NCBI GenBank assembly: GCA_028820655.1
Contig: JAPPIK010000051.1
Span: 60,106-124,105 of the forward strand
Source: Candidatus Poribacteria bacterium
GTDB lineage: Bacteria > Poribacteria > WGA-4E > JAJDTR01
Direction: 5' to 3'
Length of the DNA stretch: 64,000 nucleotides
Positions within the stretch are counted from its first letter, which is position 1; each line of letters starts with the position of its first letter. Of this stretch, positions 26,727-35,601 are shown piece after piece. Both the position numbers and the translations under genes were made by a program. The notes under the pieces were generated by a model. That model searched no databases. It was not told the DNA's origin and saw nothing but the letters and a program-made list of their open reading frames with translations.

Positions 26727-26795
26727 GTAGTTTCGGTTTCCTAACCGAACCGGTGGTTGTTCAGTCTCGCCGGTGCGGTTGGAAACCGCATCTAC
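26727..26795 (-). repeat. Two-hairpin GTAG element (CGGTT class)
   Basis: Left hairpin on the plus strand: GTAG, TTTCGGTT tcct AACCGAAC (26727-26751). Right hairpin on the minus strand: GTAG foot and GCGGTT tcc AACCGC (26772-26795). A related pair lies at 39015-39087; single arms at 42270-42294 and 55192-55215. Confidence 0.75.
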
Positions 26796-26933
26796 CGGGT
26801 TTGATGGAAATCGGGTGCGGTCAAGGGCGACATCTGCCAAAATATCTATAAATTTTAATGGATTTGAATTTAAGATATATTCCAGTCCGAGAATCGAAGA
26901 AACGAATGCATTTCAACCTAATGGAGAAATACT

Positions 26934-28319
26934 ATGAGCGCCGAACAGACGCGGCACCTCGTGCTGGATTCTCGCATCATCGCCGAGACGGTGAACGCAA
27001 AACTTACCGTTGGCGAGGTGTCCAAGCACCCGGGTAACCCGCTATTTGCCGAGGACAAGCCGTGGGAACCCCGTTACGACAACGTGTACGCCAACGTCAT
27101 TTATGATGAAGACGATGAAATCTACAAGTGTTGGTACAATCCGTTCATCGTTGACGAGCGAGTGACCGGCACGCCGTCGGAAAAGCGCAATCCCGATTCG
27201 CTCGACTACTCTGATATCAAGCCCGACCACCGGGAGATGGGGCTTTGCTACGCCGTCTCGACCGACGGCATCCGGTGGGACAAACCCGATCTCGGGCTGG
27301 TCGAGTTTGACGGGAACAAACGGAACAACCTCCTGGTTAGGGAGATTCACGGCGCCGGCGTCTTCAAGGACTATCGCGAGACCGATCCGGCGAAACGCTA
27401 CAAAATGTTCCATTGCGGCAGTCCGCAGATGGAGGTGCTGTTTTCGGCGGACGGGCTGCGTTGGTGCGAGCCTATCCCGATTCCGGAGATTGAGGCGCAC
27501 GGCACCCACGCCATCGCCTGCTGGGCGCCAAGTTTGGGCAAATATGTGGGCTTCACGCGCCAACATGCGAATGGAACGCGGCTGGTCACGCGGGGCGAGT
27601 CTACCGATTTTGTGAATTGGACAAAGGACAATACGGTGCTCGTGGGGCCCAACGCGCGCCTTCAAGCGCACGATATGATTGTGTTCCCGACGCACGGCAT
27701 CTATATCGGACTGTTGGGCATGATGACGTATCCCGAAGACCCGAAAGATTCCGCCGCGGGTGTGAAACAGCACGTCGAGTTGGCGTGGAGCCCCGATACC
27801 GAGGCATGGTACCGTATACAGGAGGGAACGCCGCTCATCGGGAATACCCCCGGAGGCGCGGCTCGGTATGGGGAGATGCCGTATGACTGGGGAACTGTCT
27901 TCGCCTCCGCGCCGATTTTCAACGACGACGAAATCCGGATCTACTACGGCGCCTGCGACTGGTACTTCTTCGACTGGCGCAAAGGATACCTCGCGCTTGC
28001 AACACTGCGACCCGATGGCTGGGCGGGTTACGAACCCGCCTCGGCGGGGACTGAAGCTATCATAACAACCGAGGCTTTAGCCTTTGACGGGGAGTCCGTC
28101 GGCATTACCGCCGATGTGCGGGATGGCGGGTCGGTGCGTGTAGCCGTTCTGGATGACGCGGGAGAACAGCAGGCGATTAGCGAGCCTATCGGCGGCTCGG
28201 TCACCGACGCCCTCGTAAAATGGGAGGGAACCCGAGATTTGGATCAGCTCCGAGGGGCGAAGATTCGCCTAAGATTTCAGCTTCGCGACGCGAAACTGTA
28301 CGCCTTCCAGATAAATTGA
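26934..28319 (+). CDS. Propeller glycosidase-like protein (paralog 4)
   Basis: A 461-residue, most compact member of the family, with a ggaga ribosome site. Motifs: NVIYDEDDEIYKCWYNPF, LCYAVSTDGIRWDKPDLGLVEFDG, NLLVREIHGAGVFKD, LFSADGLRWCEP, THAIACWAPSLGKYVGFTR, ELAWSPDTEAWYRI, IRIYYGACDWYFFDWRKGYLAL; the C-terminal domain ends RLRFQLRDAKLYAFQIN. It lacks the FVDD entry strand in the usual form (here LVLDSRII). No signal peptide. Placed between a phosphatase and a YhcH-type gene in a likely sugar-catabolic neighbourhood. Confidence 0.78.
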   Translation: MSAEQTRHLVLDSRIIAETVNAKLTVGEVSKHPGNPLFAEDKPWEPRYDNVYANVIYDEDDEIYKCWYNPFIVDERVTGTPSEKRNPDSLDYSDIKPDHREMGLCYAVSTDGIRWDKPDLGLVEFDGNKRNNLLVREIHGAGVFKDYRETDPAKRYKMFHCGSPQMEVLFSADGLRWCEPIPIPEIEAHGTHAIACWAPSLGKYVGFTRQHANGTRLVTRGESTDFVNWTKDNTVLVGPNARLQAHDMIVFPTHGIYIGLLGMMTYPEDPKDSAAGVKQHVELAWSPDTEAWYRIQEGTPLIGNTPGGAARYGEMPYDWGTVFASAPIFNDDEIRIYYGACDWYFFDWRKGYLALATLRPDGWAGYEPASAGTEAIITTEALAFDGESVGITADVRDGGSVRVAVLDDAGEQQAISEPIGGSVTDALVKWEGTRDLDQLRGAKIRLRFQLRDAKLYAFQIN

Positions 28320-28385
28320 AACGACCAGTGGGTTGGTATCAAGCGAGTGGAAAATGGGCGATTAACGGAAGGAGGAGAAATGGAG

Positions 28386-28412
28386 GAATCGCGACCGGGA
28401 GGTCGCTCCTAC
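28386..28412 (-). repeat. REP palindrome
   Basis: 27-base consensus REP with GTAG foot on the minus strand. Confidence 0.88.
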
Positions 28413-28443
28413 AGGGTGGGCGGTTGATGGACGCCGGGGCGGG

Positions 28444-28505
28444 GAGTCGCGACCTGGAGATCGAGGGATTTCTATCGCACTCACTATCCGTTCGCTTGAT
28501 CCTAC
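28444..28505 (-). repeat. Composite REP with nested insert
   Basis: The REP halves (GAGTCGCGACCTGGAGATCG and cctac) are separated by tttctatcgcactcactat and gcttgat sequence, replacing the normal CGAT of the loop side. Confidence 0.75.
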
Positions 28506-28534
28506 AGGGGTCGGTTGATGGACGCCGGGGCGGG

Positions 28535-28561
28535 GAATCGCGACCGCGAGGTCGCTCCTAC
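28535..28561 (-). repeat. REP palindrome
   Basis: 27 bases with a loop variant (GCGAGG); same orientation as the two preceding REPs. Confidence 0.85.
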
Positions 28562-28583
28562 AGATAAACAATTCCGAAAGGCT

Positions 28584-28604
28584 GGTGCGCAATGCACACC
28601 CTAC
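28584..28604 (-). repeat. Class-2 GTAG hairpin
   Basis: GTAG plus GGTGTGCA T TGCGCACC; one stem pair is G-T. Confidence 0.75.
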
Positions 28605-28727
28605 AAAACCTCGTGCGCGGGTTGTGGGAATAAGGATTTCTGTTGACCGGGATTTGGAAAGATAGTAGAATCGCGAACGATGAGTCAGGATTACTAACCG
28701 TGAAAACTACTACCGAAGGAGCATCAC

Positions 28728-29186
28728 ATGATATTGGACAGTCTTGAGAACGCCTCCCGCTACTTTCCCTTGCACCCTGGATTTGAGGCTGCCTTCCAGT
28801 TTTTGAATCGCGGAGACCTCGCCGAACTTCCGTTCGGCAGAAACGAAATCGCCGGCGAACAGTTGCACGCCATGGCAATGAGGGACAAAGGGAAGGGAAA
28901 GGCCGCGGCGAAATTCGAATCGCACCGGCAGTTCATCGACATACAGTTTACGGTCGCGGGCTATGACGACATCGCTTGGGAAGATCTTGCGGTCTGCGAA
29001 CCGGATAAAAACGGATACATGCCGGAATCCGATGCCACGTTGTACGCAAATCCGCCGTCGAGATGGACAACGGTGCCCGCAGGCTATTTTGTTATCTTCT
29101 TCCCGGAAGACGTACACGCGCCGATGGGGACGGACGAAGTGGTTCACAAAGTCGTCGTCAAAGTCGCCGTAGATTGGACTGAATAG
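28728..29186 (+). CDS. YhcH/YjgK/YiaL family protein (DUF386)
   Basis: 152 residues with aaggag seven bases upstream. Family features: an LE..SRYFPLHPGFE opening, FESHRQFIDIQFTVAGYDDI with the conserved H and D/Q, and a cupin-like C-terminal half AGYFVIFFPEDVHAP.......HKVVVKV. Members of this family occur in sialic-acid and other acid-sugar operons, where they are thought to act as sugar isomerases/anomerases or binding proteins. The metal-binding His residues (ESH, DVHAP, HKVVVK) are present, so it should be functional. Confidence 0.9.
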   Translation: MILDSLENASRYFPLHPGFEAAFQFLNRGDLAELPFGRNEIAGEQLHAMAMRDKGKGKAAAKFESHRQFIDIQFTVAGYDDIAWEDLAVCEPDKNGYMPESDATLYANPPSRWTTVPAGYFVIFFPEDVHAPMGTDEVVHKVVVKVAVDWTE

Positions 29187-29224
29187 TGGAGTCGACGCTG
29201 CCTCGCCGCATTCTAAATGTCGCA

Positions 29225-29246
29225 GGGGCGAGATCCTCCTCGCCCC
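29225..29246 (+). terminator. Hairpin, possible terminator of the YhcH-type gene
   Basis: Eight-base stem GGGGCGAG/CTCGCCCC with a six-base loop, 38 bases after the stop. It has no T-run, so this may be another repeat hairpin. Confidence 0.35.
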
Positions 29247-29332
29247 ATCTTCGCGCATTGATGGGAAACATCATATTCTAACTCTACCGTCCCGTCACCT
29301 ACCCACCTTGTTCCAGCCAACTATTGAGACAG

Positions 29333-30463
29333 ATGCCGCTCACCACAGTTGAAATATCCAAGTCGGCGCTCAAACATAACATCGAACAACTGAAAGCGAT
29401 TCTACCGCCCGACTTCACGCTTATCGCCGTCATCAAGGCGAATGCCTACGGTCACGAAATGACCGGCGTGGCAGAGGCGATTAAAGACGGTGTGTCCTAT
29501 ATGGCGGTCTCGACAGTTGAGGACGGGTTGGCGCTGCGGGAAAGCGGAATCGATCGCAAACTGCTGATAATGGGTAACGTGGACTATCGGGATAAATCAT
29601 TGCTCCTGGAGGCGGTGGAAAAGGAGCTTGAACTTTCGGTATTTAACCTTGAGATGCTAAACGCGCTTCAGGTTGCCGCCGCCGAGACGAATCGCACCGC
29701 GCGAATCCATATCAAAGTGGACACCGGCATGAGAAGGTTTGGCGTGCTTGAAAGTGAGGCGCTTGAATTTATCGAGGCGGCCCGCAATACACCAGCAATA
29801 ACCATCCAAGGGCTGTTTTCGCATCTTGGAATGGCGGATGAGGAGAGCGGTTATACAGAGGTGCAAGAATCGCGTTTTAGATCCCTGCTAAACCAACTGA
29901 GCGAGCGCGGTATTTCAATCCCCCTGCATCACCTGTATAACTCGCCGGGCAGCATGCGCGAGAATCTGCTCGGGAACGCCTGCCGCATCGGTATCTCACT
30001 CTACGGATTATACCCTTCCAACTACTGCCGGGCGCAGATGGAGGCGCGGATTCCCGAGTTTTCACTCCGACCGGTGCTCTCGTGGAAAACGCGAATCGTG
30101 CAGGTCAATCGGGTGCCCGAAGGATCACCGGTGAGTTATGGCGGCATCTATCGAACAAAGCGAGAGGAGACGCTGGCGATTCTGCCGACAGGTCATTTCG
30201 ACGGGTACGACCGCGGGCTATCGAACAAGGCCGACGTGCTGGTTCGCGGGAAACGCTGTCCCGTCGCGGGGCGTGTGTGCATGAACCAGACCGTTTTAAA
30301 CGTGTCAGGCGTTCCGGGCGCATGTGTCGGCGATGAGGTGGTGCTCCTCGGGAAAGGGGGCGAGGAAGAGATTACCGCCGAGGAACTGGCGGATAAGATT
30401 GATACGGTTGTTTACGAGATAGTCACCCGAATCAATCCATCACTCCCCCGTGTATTTTTGTAA
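29333..30463 (+). CDS. alr: Alanine racemase
   Basis: A PLP enzyme converting L- and D-alanine for peptidoglycan. 376 residues from the ATG at 29333; an in-frame TTG at 29324 is a weaker alternative. The PLP-lysine motif AVIKANAYGH lies near residue 35; the racemase signatures HIKVDTGMRRFG, GLFSHLGMAD, HLYNSPGSM and RIGISLYGLYP follow. The C-terminal beta domain has VSYGGIYRTKREETLAILPTGHFDGY, containing the catalytic tyrosine region, and CPVAGRVCMNQTVL. Length and motifs are those of an intact enzyme. Confidence 0.96.
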   Translation: MPLTTVEISKSALKHNIEQLKAILPPDFTLIAVIKANAYGHEMTGVAEAIKDGVSYMAVSTVEDGLALRESGIDRKLLIMGNVDYRDKSLLLEAVEKELELSVFNLEMLNALQVAAAETNRTARIHIKVDTGMRRFGVLESEALEFIEAARNTPAITIQGLFSHLGMADEESGYTEVQESRFRSLLNQLSERGISIPLHHLYNSPGSMRENLLGNACRIGISLYGLYPSNYCRAQMEARIPEFSLRPVLSWKTRIVQVNRVPEGSPVSYGGIYRTKREETLAILPTGHFDGYDRGLSNKADVLVRGKRCPVAGRVCMNQTVLNVSGVPGACVGDEVVLLGKGGEEEITAEELADKIDTVVYEIVTRINPSLPRVFL

Positions 30464-30549
30464 ACAGCCTTTCTATCTCTCGGACTATTGCTTTTTGGGG
30501 TGGAAAGAAGGGAACGAACAGGGATTGATGAACTGAGAGAATAACGAGT

Positions 30550-30681
30550 AGGATTTCCTTTGGAATCTTTGTGGTGCTGTTGCGAGGAGGCGATAAATCC
30601 TCACAAATCCAAGACATAGAAAAAGCAAAAAGGGACTGGAAAGCACATCGCGAGAGGGAGATTGAACATGAGCGACTATAG
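30550..30681 (+). pseudogene. Truncated RelE/HigB-type toxin (HI1419 family), C-terminal remnant
   Basis: The frame ending with TAG at 30679 reads FVVLLRGGDKSSQIQDIEKA and continues with KRDWKAHREREIEHERL, the usual C-terminal third of the toxin that partners this antitoxin family. A stop (TGA at 30529) closes the frame upstream. A short GIDELR-like piece, matching the toxin's central motif, lies in another frame at about 30521, so the N-terminal two thirds are deleted or shifted. The remnant overlaps the antitoxin start by 14 bases, as in intact pairs. Confidence 0.65.
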
Positions 30682-30982
30682 ACGATTCAAAGACTTACAT
30701 ATTGAGCAATTGCGGGACCCGAAGGACGCAAAGACATACCTTTCGGTTGCACTTGAGGATTATGAGAAAGACGACGATATTGAGACGTTTCTTCTCGCGG
30801 TGCGCGATGTGGCAGAAGCGCAGGGAGGTATGTCCAAGTTGGCTAATCGCGTCGACCTAACCCGCGAGGGATTGTATAAGGCTCTTTCCGAGAACGGAAA
30901 CCCGCAACTCAATACAATGGGCAAGATATTGCATGGATTAGGGTTCAGATTTTCGATAGAAGCGCGGGATAACCCGCCGTAG
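30668..30982 (+). CDS. Addiction-module antitoxin, HigA/HI1420 type
   Basis: 104 residues from the ATG at 30668 behind gagagggag; a TTG at 30662 is less likely. The first half (LRDPKDAKTYLSVALEDYEKDDDIETFLLAVRDVAEAQGG) and the helix-turn-helix (MSKLANRVDLTREGLYKALSENGNPQLNTMGKILHGLGF) match the downstream antitoxin of HI1419/HI1420-type type II systems. It should neutralise a RelE-fold ribosome-dependent RNase and repress its own promoter. The toxin upstream is a remnant, so this is an orphan antitoxin. Confidence 0.9.
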   Translation: MSDYRRFKDLHIEQLRDPKDAKTYLSVALEDYEKDDDIETFLLAVRDVAEAQGGMSKLANRVDLTREGLYKALSENGNPQLNTMGKILHGLGFRFSIEARDNPP

Positions 30983-31036
30983 CGAATCAGCGGCAGCGCG
31001 GACTGTTGCCTCCCATTTTTCCATTAACCGGATTCC

Positions 31037-32581
31037 TCAGCCGTTCGTCCGCTCCGCCCAATCCGACCATGCCTGCGCCATCGACTTCACACGCTCCGGC
31101 TCCTTTTCCGCCAGATTCCTCAACTCCGAGCGGTCGGCTTCAAGGTCGTACAACTCCCAATTCGCCGGATCGCCGCTCCCAACCAATTTCCAATCGCCGT
31201 GACGTACCGCCCTCCTGTCGTTATGCTCCCAGAACAGCCATTCGTAAGCATCGCGCTGCTTCCCTTCGAAGATGGGAAGTAGGCTCAGACCTTCGCAGGG
31301 AATAATCTCTTCCCCGTTGTATTCGTTGGGATACTCGACGCCGGCGACATCGCAGAACGTAGGCAGCAGATCCATCACATGACCGACTTGGTTCGTGATC
31401 TCACCGCCGTTCTGGATCGCCTCGTGCCAACGAACGATGAGCGGTGTGGCGATGCCTCCCTCGTATACCGCACCCTTGGAAGCGCGCAACGGTGTGTTGT
31501 GCATGATCCCCCACTCGGGACCGACCGCGCAGTAGGTATCGACGCCGCCGGGGTCGATGTCCGGACTGTCCCACCTCATGTTGCCAGCATCGCCGCCGTT
31601 GTCGGACAGGAACAGCACAATCGTGTTTCGATCCACGCCGCAATCCTTGAGCGTCTGTAGTATGCGTCCAATCCCCTGATCCATGCTGTCAATCATGGCG
31701 GCGTAAACCGCCATCCGCAGGTCCTGCCACTCCTTGTGTTCCTCATCAACCCACGGTGTGGTGTTGGGAATGTCGCCGTAAGCCTGCATCCCCCAGTTCG
31801 GGTCCACCAATCCCATGGCGAGTTGGCGTTGATGGCACTCCCGGCGCAACACATCCCAACCCTCCATGAATTTCCCGCGGTATCGTTCAATATCCTCCGG
31901 TCGGGCTTGCAGCGGGTTATGCGGCGCCAAATGCGCCACATACGCGAAAAACGGATCCGAGCCCTCGCTGTACCGTTTAATCATCTCCACCGCATGGTCG
32001 TTGATCGCGTCGGTCACGTAAAAATCGTCCGGAAACTCCCAGATCTCTTCACCGTTATGCTCGAACGGCGGGCGGAATCCGCCGAATTTCATGTCCTCCA
32101 GCGCCGGATTAAAGTAGTTCGACGGCATATCGGGAAACCCGTAGAATTCCTCGAAGCCCCACGCCAAGGGAGTGTCCGGTTTTTGACGCTGGCAGTTCCA
32201 TTTGCCGCTAATCGAGGTGCGGTAACCCGCGGACCGCAGTGCCTGCGCCACGGTTACCACGTTCGAGGTTAGCACACTTGTCGATCCGCTATGATTGCGA
32301 GGATAGAGTCCGGTCATCAACGCCGCGCGCGAAGGGGCGCACACGGGATTCACGTAAAACTGGCTGAAACGCAGCCCGTCGGCGGCCAGGCTGTCGATGT
32401 TCGGCGTGTTTATCTCACCGCCGTAACACCCCGCGTCCGACCATCCCATGTCGTCCGCGACGATTAAAACGATATTCGGTTTGTCTTGCTTCTCATCACC
32501 AGCCGCCGCAGAGTACGGCGCGAGCGCCGATGCCATAGCTGCACCTCCAAGGGATTTTAGCAGTTCTCGTCGAGTGAACAT
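31037..32581 (-). CDS. Exported sulfatase with Tat-type leader
   Basis: 514 residues from the ATG at 32581 (aaaggag upstream; a GTG one codon earlier is the alternative). The leader FTRRELLKSLGGAAMASALA is a twin-arginine type signal, so the enzyme is exported folded. Catalytic motifs: metal-binding VADDMGWSD, the formylglycine signature NPVCAPSRAALMTG (Cys about 81) and LFLSDNGGD. It cleaves sulfate esters outside the cytoplasm, presumably opening a sulfated glycan for the glycosidase-like protein encoded just upstream (32614-34116), from which it is separated by only 32 bases; the two are likely co-transcribed. Confidence 0.93.
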   Translation of the reverse strand: MFTRRELLKSLGGAAMASALAPYSAAAGDEKQDKPNIVLIVADDMGWSDAGCYGGEINTPNIDSLAADGLRFSQFYVNPVCAPSRAALMTGLYPRNHSGSTSVLTSNVVTVAQALRSAGYRTSISGKWNCQRQKPDTPLAWGFEEFYGFPDMPSNYFNPALEDMKFGGFRPPFEHNGEEIWEFPDDFYVTDAINDHAVEMIKRYSEGSDPFFAYVAHLAPHNPLQARPEDIERYRGKFMEGWDVLRRECHQRQLAMGLVDPNWGMQAYGDIPNTTPWVDEEHKEWQDLRMAVYAAMIDSMDQGIGRILQTLKDCGVDRNTIVLFLSDNGGDAGNMRWDSPDIDPGGVDTYCAVGPEWGIMHNTPLRASKGAVYEGGIATPLIVRWHEAIQNGGEITNQVGHVMDLLPTFCDVAGVEYPNEYNGEEIIPCEGLSLLPIFEGKQRDAYEWLFWEHNDRRAVRHGDWKLVGSGDPANWELYDLEADRSELRNLAEKEPERVKSMAQAWSDWAERTNG

Positions 32582-32613
32582 CACCGCCCACTCCTTTCAA
32601 ATCCGGCAGGGGT

Positions 32614-34116
32614 TTAATCATTCGATTTGATTTGGAAGGCGTACAACTTTGCATTGCGAAGACGGAATCTGAGCCTGACGACTCTCCCCACCAGCGATTC
32701 AAGGTTGCGATCGCCTCTCCAGCGAGGCTGTAGCCGCAAGCCGTCCACATTCCGGTATATTCGGTTGTTGTCCCAGTCAAATTCCTGTTTTTTCGCGCTA
32801 TCGACATAGGGTTGATGGTCCGCGTCGAGCACTTCGACGAGGAACCCGCCCTCCGATGCGTCGATGTTGACTTCGAGCGTGTCGCCGTCGAGTCTGAACG
32901 GCTTGGTCGTGACGTGGCCCCACTCGTCGCCGGCCTCAAAGCACACGAATCTGTCCAACGGCAAGGTTGCCAGCCCAATCTGGTTGCTCTGCCAACTCTC
33001 GCAGACACCGGGAGTGGGGTGTTCGTTCCTACCGGTGTAGTAAATCCGGTGCTCGTCGCCGACGGTCAATATCTCCGAGGCCTGCAAAACTCGGTCGAGG
33101 TCAAACGCTCCGGTTCCCCCGCGCGGGATAAAGGGTTTGCGCTCGTAGATCCAACTTCGATCAAAGTTGACTCCGTCCCGACCGGTGGCAATATAGAAAT
33201 CTATCGTCTCGTCGCAGGTGGGGGAGTCCATGCCCAATGGATCTTCCGCGTAGAGGCTTATCAGATTGAAATAAATCCCTTCGTAAATCCAACACGTCAC
33301 CCAATGAAATTGCAGACGGGGCACGCCGTCCGGAGTGATTTCAGCCGCGGGATCGTCGACCACGATTTGGTCCGCCACCGTCTCCCAGTTCTCGGTATCG
33401 TTCATCAGGTCGTTCGTGCGGTGGTACATGACCCGGAACGCTCGAAACTCCTTCGGTCCACCGATGGCGCCCATATCCGTGCGGGTCATGAGGCGGTATT
33501 TGCCTTTGATCGGGTCCCACAGGATCTGGTTATGGAAATCCGCCGCTCTCCCGGTGATTGGTTCGCCGTTATTGTAGTCGTTCCAGTGTATCCCGTCCGC
33601 CGAATAAGCCAGAATCGCCTGACTCACCTCGTCGAGGTTGCTGTCCATTCCCGCCTTGAACTTTTCGGGGTGCCCCCACGGCACGGTCGGGTCAATCGAG
33701 CAACTGAACGCCTGGGCGCGCTTGATGATATTGCCCGGATCTATGTCGGTGGTTCCGATGCCGACCAGGGGCTTTGTCCAGTGAATCCCGTCCTCCGACT
33801 CGGCGTATCCGGTTCCAGCGTGTCGCCAAGCCATGTACCACATCTGGAACTTCTCCGCGTATTCGTTCCAAGCGACGGAGGTCATGAAACCGAAGTCGAG
33901 CGACACCGGATTGGCGTTGGGATCGTTGTCGTCATAATCGGTAGGCAGGGAGGGTTCGAGCACGACGCCGTGTTTTTTTGCCTTTCCCAGCGACCGCGTC
34001 ACGTTGCGCTTTTCGGAGATGATGTGATCGTCTACCAACAGTTGCTTCTGCGTACCGATCGGAAGCAGCTCCTCTCCGCAAGCGGCGCTCGCATACAAGA
34101 GAAATGCGCCAACCAT
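32614..34116 (-). CDS. Exported propeller glycosidase-like protein (paralog 5)
   Basis: 500 residues from the ATG at 34116, eight bases after aaaggagg; the open frame extends to 34167 but without a site. A short hydrophobic leader MVGAFLLYASAAC is followed by GEELLPIGTQKQLLVDDHII, so it may be a lipoprotein or have an ordinary signal peptide. Blade motifs: FQMWYMAWRHAGTGYAESEDGIHWTKP, LAYSADGIHWNDY, YRLMTRTDMG, DFYIATGRDGVNFD, HRIYYTGRNE. The C-terminal domain ends RLRFRLRNAKLYAFQI. It lies directly upstream of the exported sulfatase, the clearest functional pair in the window. Confidence 0.82.
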   Translation of the reverse strand: MVGAFLLYASAACGEELLPIGTQKQLLVDDHIISEKRNVTRSLGKAKKHGVVLEPSLPTDYDDNDPNANPVSLDFGFMTSVAWNEYAEKFQMWYMAWRHAGTGYAESEDGIHWTKPLVGIGTTDIDPGNIIKRAQAFSCSIDPTVPWGHPEKFKAGMDSNLDEVSQAILAYSADGIHWNDYNNGEPITGRAADFHNQILWDPIKGKYRLMTRTDMGAIGGPKEFRAFRVMYHRTNDLMNDTENWETVADQIVVDDPAAEITPDGVPRLQFHWVTCWIYEGIYFNLISLYAEDPLGMDSPTCDETIDFYIATGRDGVNFDRSWIYERKPFIPRGGTGAFDLDRVLQASEILTVGDEHRIYYTGRNEHPTPGVCESWQSNQIGLATLPLDRFVCFEAGDEWGHVTTKPFRLDGDTLEVNIDASEGGFLVEVLDADHQPYVDSAKKQEFDWDNNRIYRNVDGLRLQPRWRGDRNLESLVGRVVRLRFRLRNAKLYAFQIKSND

Positions 34117-34338
34117 AAACCCCGCCTCCTTTAATCTTACTTGTAGCATTCTGGTAATACTATACACACTTCAATACACCCCGCCGAAAGCGATTGGAAA
34201 TTATAGGGATTCCTTTACCCCTCGGGCTTTGTGCCACGACAGACAAGGCATCTTACTCCATTCCACACAATTTTCTTTACTGGATCCGCGCAATCAATAC
34301 ACTTAAATTCTAAGGAAATGATATAATTTTATAACCGT

Positions 34339-35601
34339 TCATGCCCTGGATGTCGTCAGCATAGCGGCAACATCTGCAGGCAATTTAAGCCTATTTCTGT
34401 GTTCAAAGTCAAAAATGCTTTCGTAGTTATTGCGAAACGCGGCAACGATATTCCTGCCTTTATCTTTGGCAATCAACAGGTCTGATTTGGCTTTGTCCCA
34501 TTTGCTCAGGCGTAGCAATGCCATCCCGCGATTGAGGTAGGCATTGGCGTAGTCGGGTCTGAGTTCGATAGCTTTAGTATAATCATCAATCGCGCGGCCA
34601 TAATCCTGTTTATTGCTGTAGACCACGCTACGACCACAATAGGCTTCGGCATAATTGGGTTTCAAGTTTGTCGCTTTGCTAAAATCATCGATAGCACGGT
34701 CGCAATCCTTTTTCCTACGGTAAACCTGGCCTCGATTGGAATAAGCTAGAGCAAAATTGGGTTTGAGTTCTATCGCCATGTTATAGTCCTCAATCGCACG
34801 GTCATAGTCTTTTTTTCTTTTGTAAGCCAAGCCTCGACCAAAATACGCCAAGGCATAATTGGGTTTCAACTCTATCGTTTTGTCAAAATCTTCAATGGCG
34901 CGATTATAATCGCGGATGTTACGGTAAGCCCGACCTCGATTGTAGTAAGCTTTGGCGTTATCAGGCTCCAGTTCTATCACTTTAATATAATCACCGATGG
35001 AACGTGCATAATCGCCATTATCGCCGTAAGCTGCCCCGCGATTGAGATAAGCGTTGGCGTAGTCGGGATCGAGTTTAATCGCTCGGGTAAAGTCTTGAAT
35101 AGCGCTGTCAATCTCGACTTTTTGGCGGTATGCTGCCCCGCGATTGTTATAAGCCTCGGCATAATCTCGTTTCAAATTTATTGCTGTGAAAAAGTTTTCA
35201 ATTGCTCGATCGACATCACCCTTTTTGATGTGCGCCAGCCCACAGTTGTTATGCGCCTCGGCAAGGTTTGGTTTTAATTCAATCGCTGTGTTAAAATCTT
35301 TGATAGCGTGGTCAAATTCCCGTTTTTTAATGTAAGCCATACCACGATTGTTATAGGCTTCGGCGTAATCGGGTTGCCTATCTATCGCTGCGTTATAATC
35401 TTTAATGGCACGGTCAAATTCTCCTTTGATTTCATAGGCGTAGCCGCGAAAGTTGTAGGCAGGCACGTAGTCTGATTTCCATTCAATTGCCTTGTCGTAG
35501 TCTTCAATTGCCTCATCATATCTTTCTGTGACCAATCGAACATTGCCCCGTTGAAAATAATCGTCGTAGCGTCTGTCGTTGTTCTTTGCACCATTTTTCA
35601 T
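34339..35601 (-). CDS. Tetratricopeptide repeat protein (11 TPRs)
   Basis: 420 residues made almost wholly of 11 consecutive 34-residue TPRs (about 12-380), of the form AEAYNNRGxAYxxKxxxDxAIxDFxxAIxLxPxY, plus a short tail. No signal peptide or membrane segment. TPR solenoids bind partner proteins. The start codon overlaps the stop of the FRG-domain gene by ATGA (35598-35601), so the two are translationally coupled, and the TPR protein may be a partner or scaffold of the FRG protein. Confidence 0.92.
   Translation of the reverse strand: MKNGAKNNDRRYDDYFQRGNVRLVTERYDEAIEDYDKAIEWKSDYVPAYNFRGYAYEIKGEFDRAIKDYNAAIDRQPDYAEAYNNRGMAYIKKREFDHAIKDFNTAIELKPNLAEAHNNCGLAHIKKGDVDRAIENFFTAINLKRDYAEAYNNRGAAYRQKVEIDSAIQDFTRAIKLDPDYANAYLNRGAAYGDNGDYARSIGDYIKVIELEPDNAKAYYNRGRAYRNIRDYNRAIEDFDKTIELKPNYALAYFGRGLAYKRKKDYDRAIEDYNMAIELKPNFALAYSNRGQVYRRKKDCDRAIDDFSKATNLKPNYAEAYCGRSVVYSNKQDYGRAIDDYTKAIELRPDYANAYLNRGMALLRLSKWDKAKSDLLIAKDKGRNIVAAFRNNYESIFDFEHRNRLKLPADVAAMLTTSRA

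Larger units (their letters stand above)
28320..28727. other. Intergenic region with three REPs
   Basis: Ordinary REPs at 28386-28412 and 28535-28561, a composite REP at 28444-28505 between them, and a class-2 hairpin at 28584-28604. The frames across the repeats are not genes. Confidence 0.7.

Noticed and set aside
32812-34134. 440-codon open frame on the plus strand
   Set aside because: Fully antisense to the propeller gene 32614-34116, no ribosome site or domain; the real gene has family motifs throughout.
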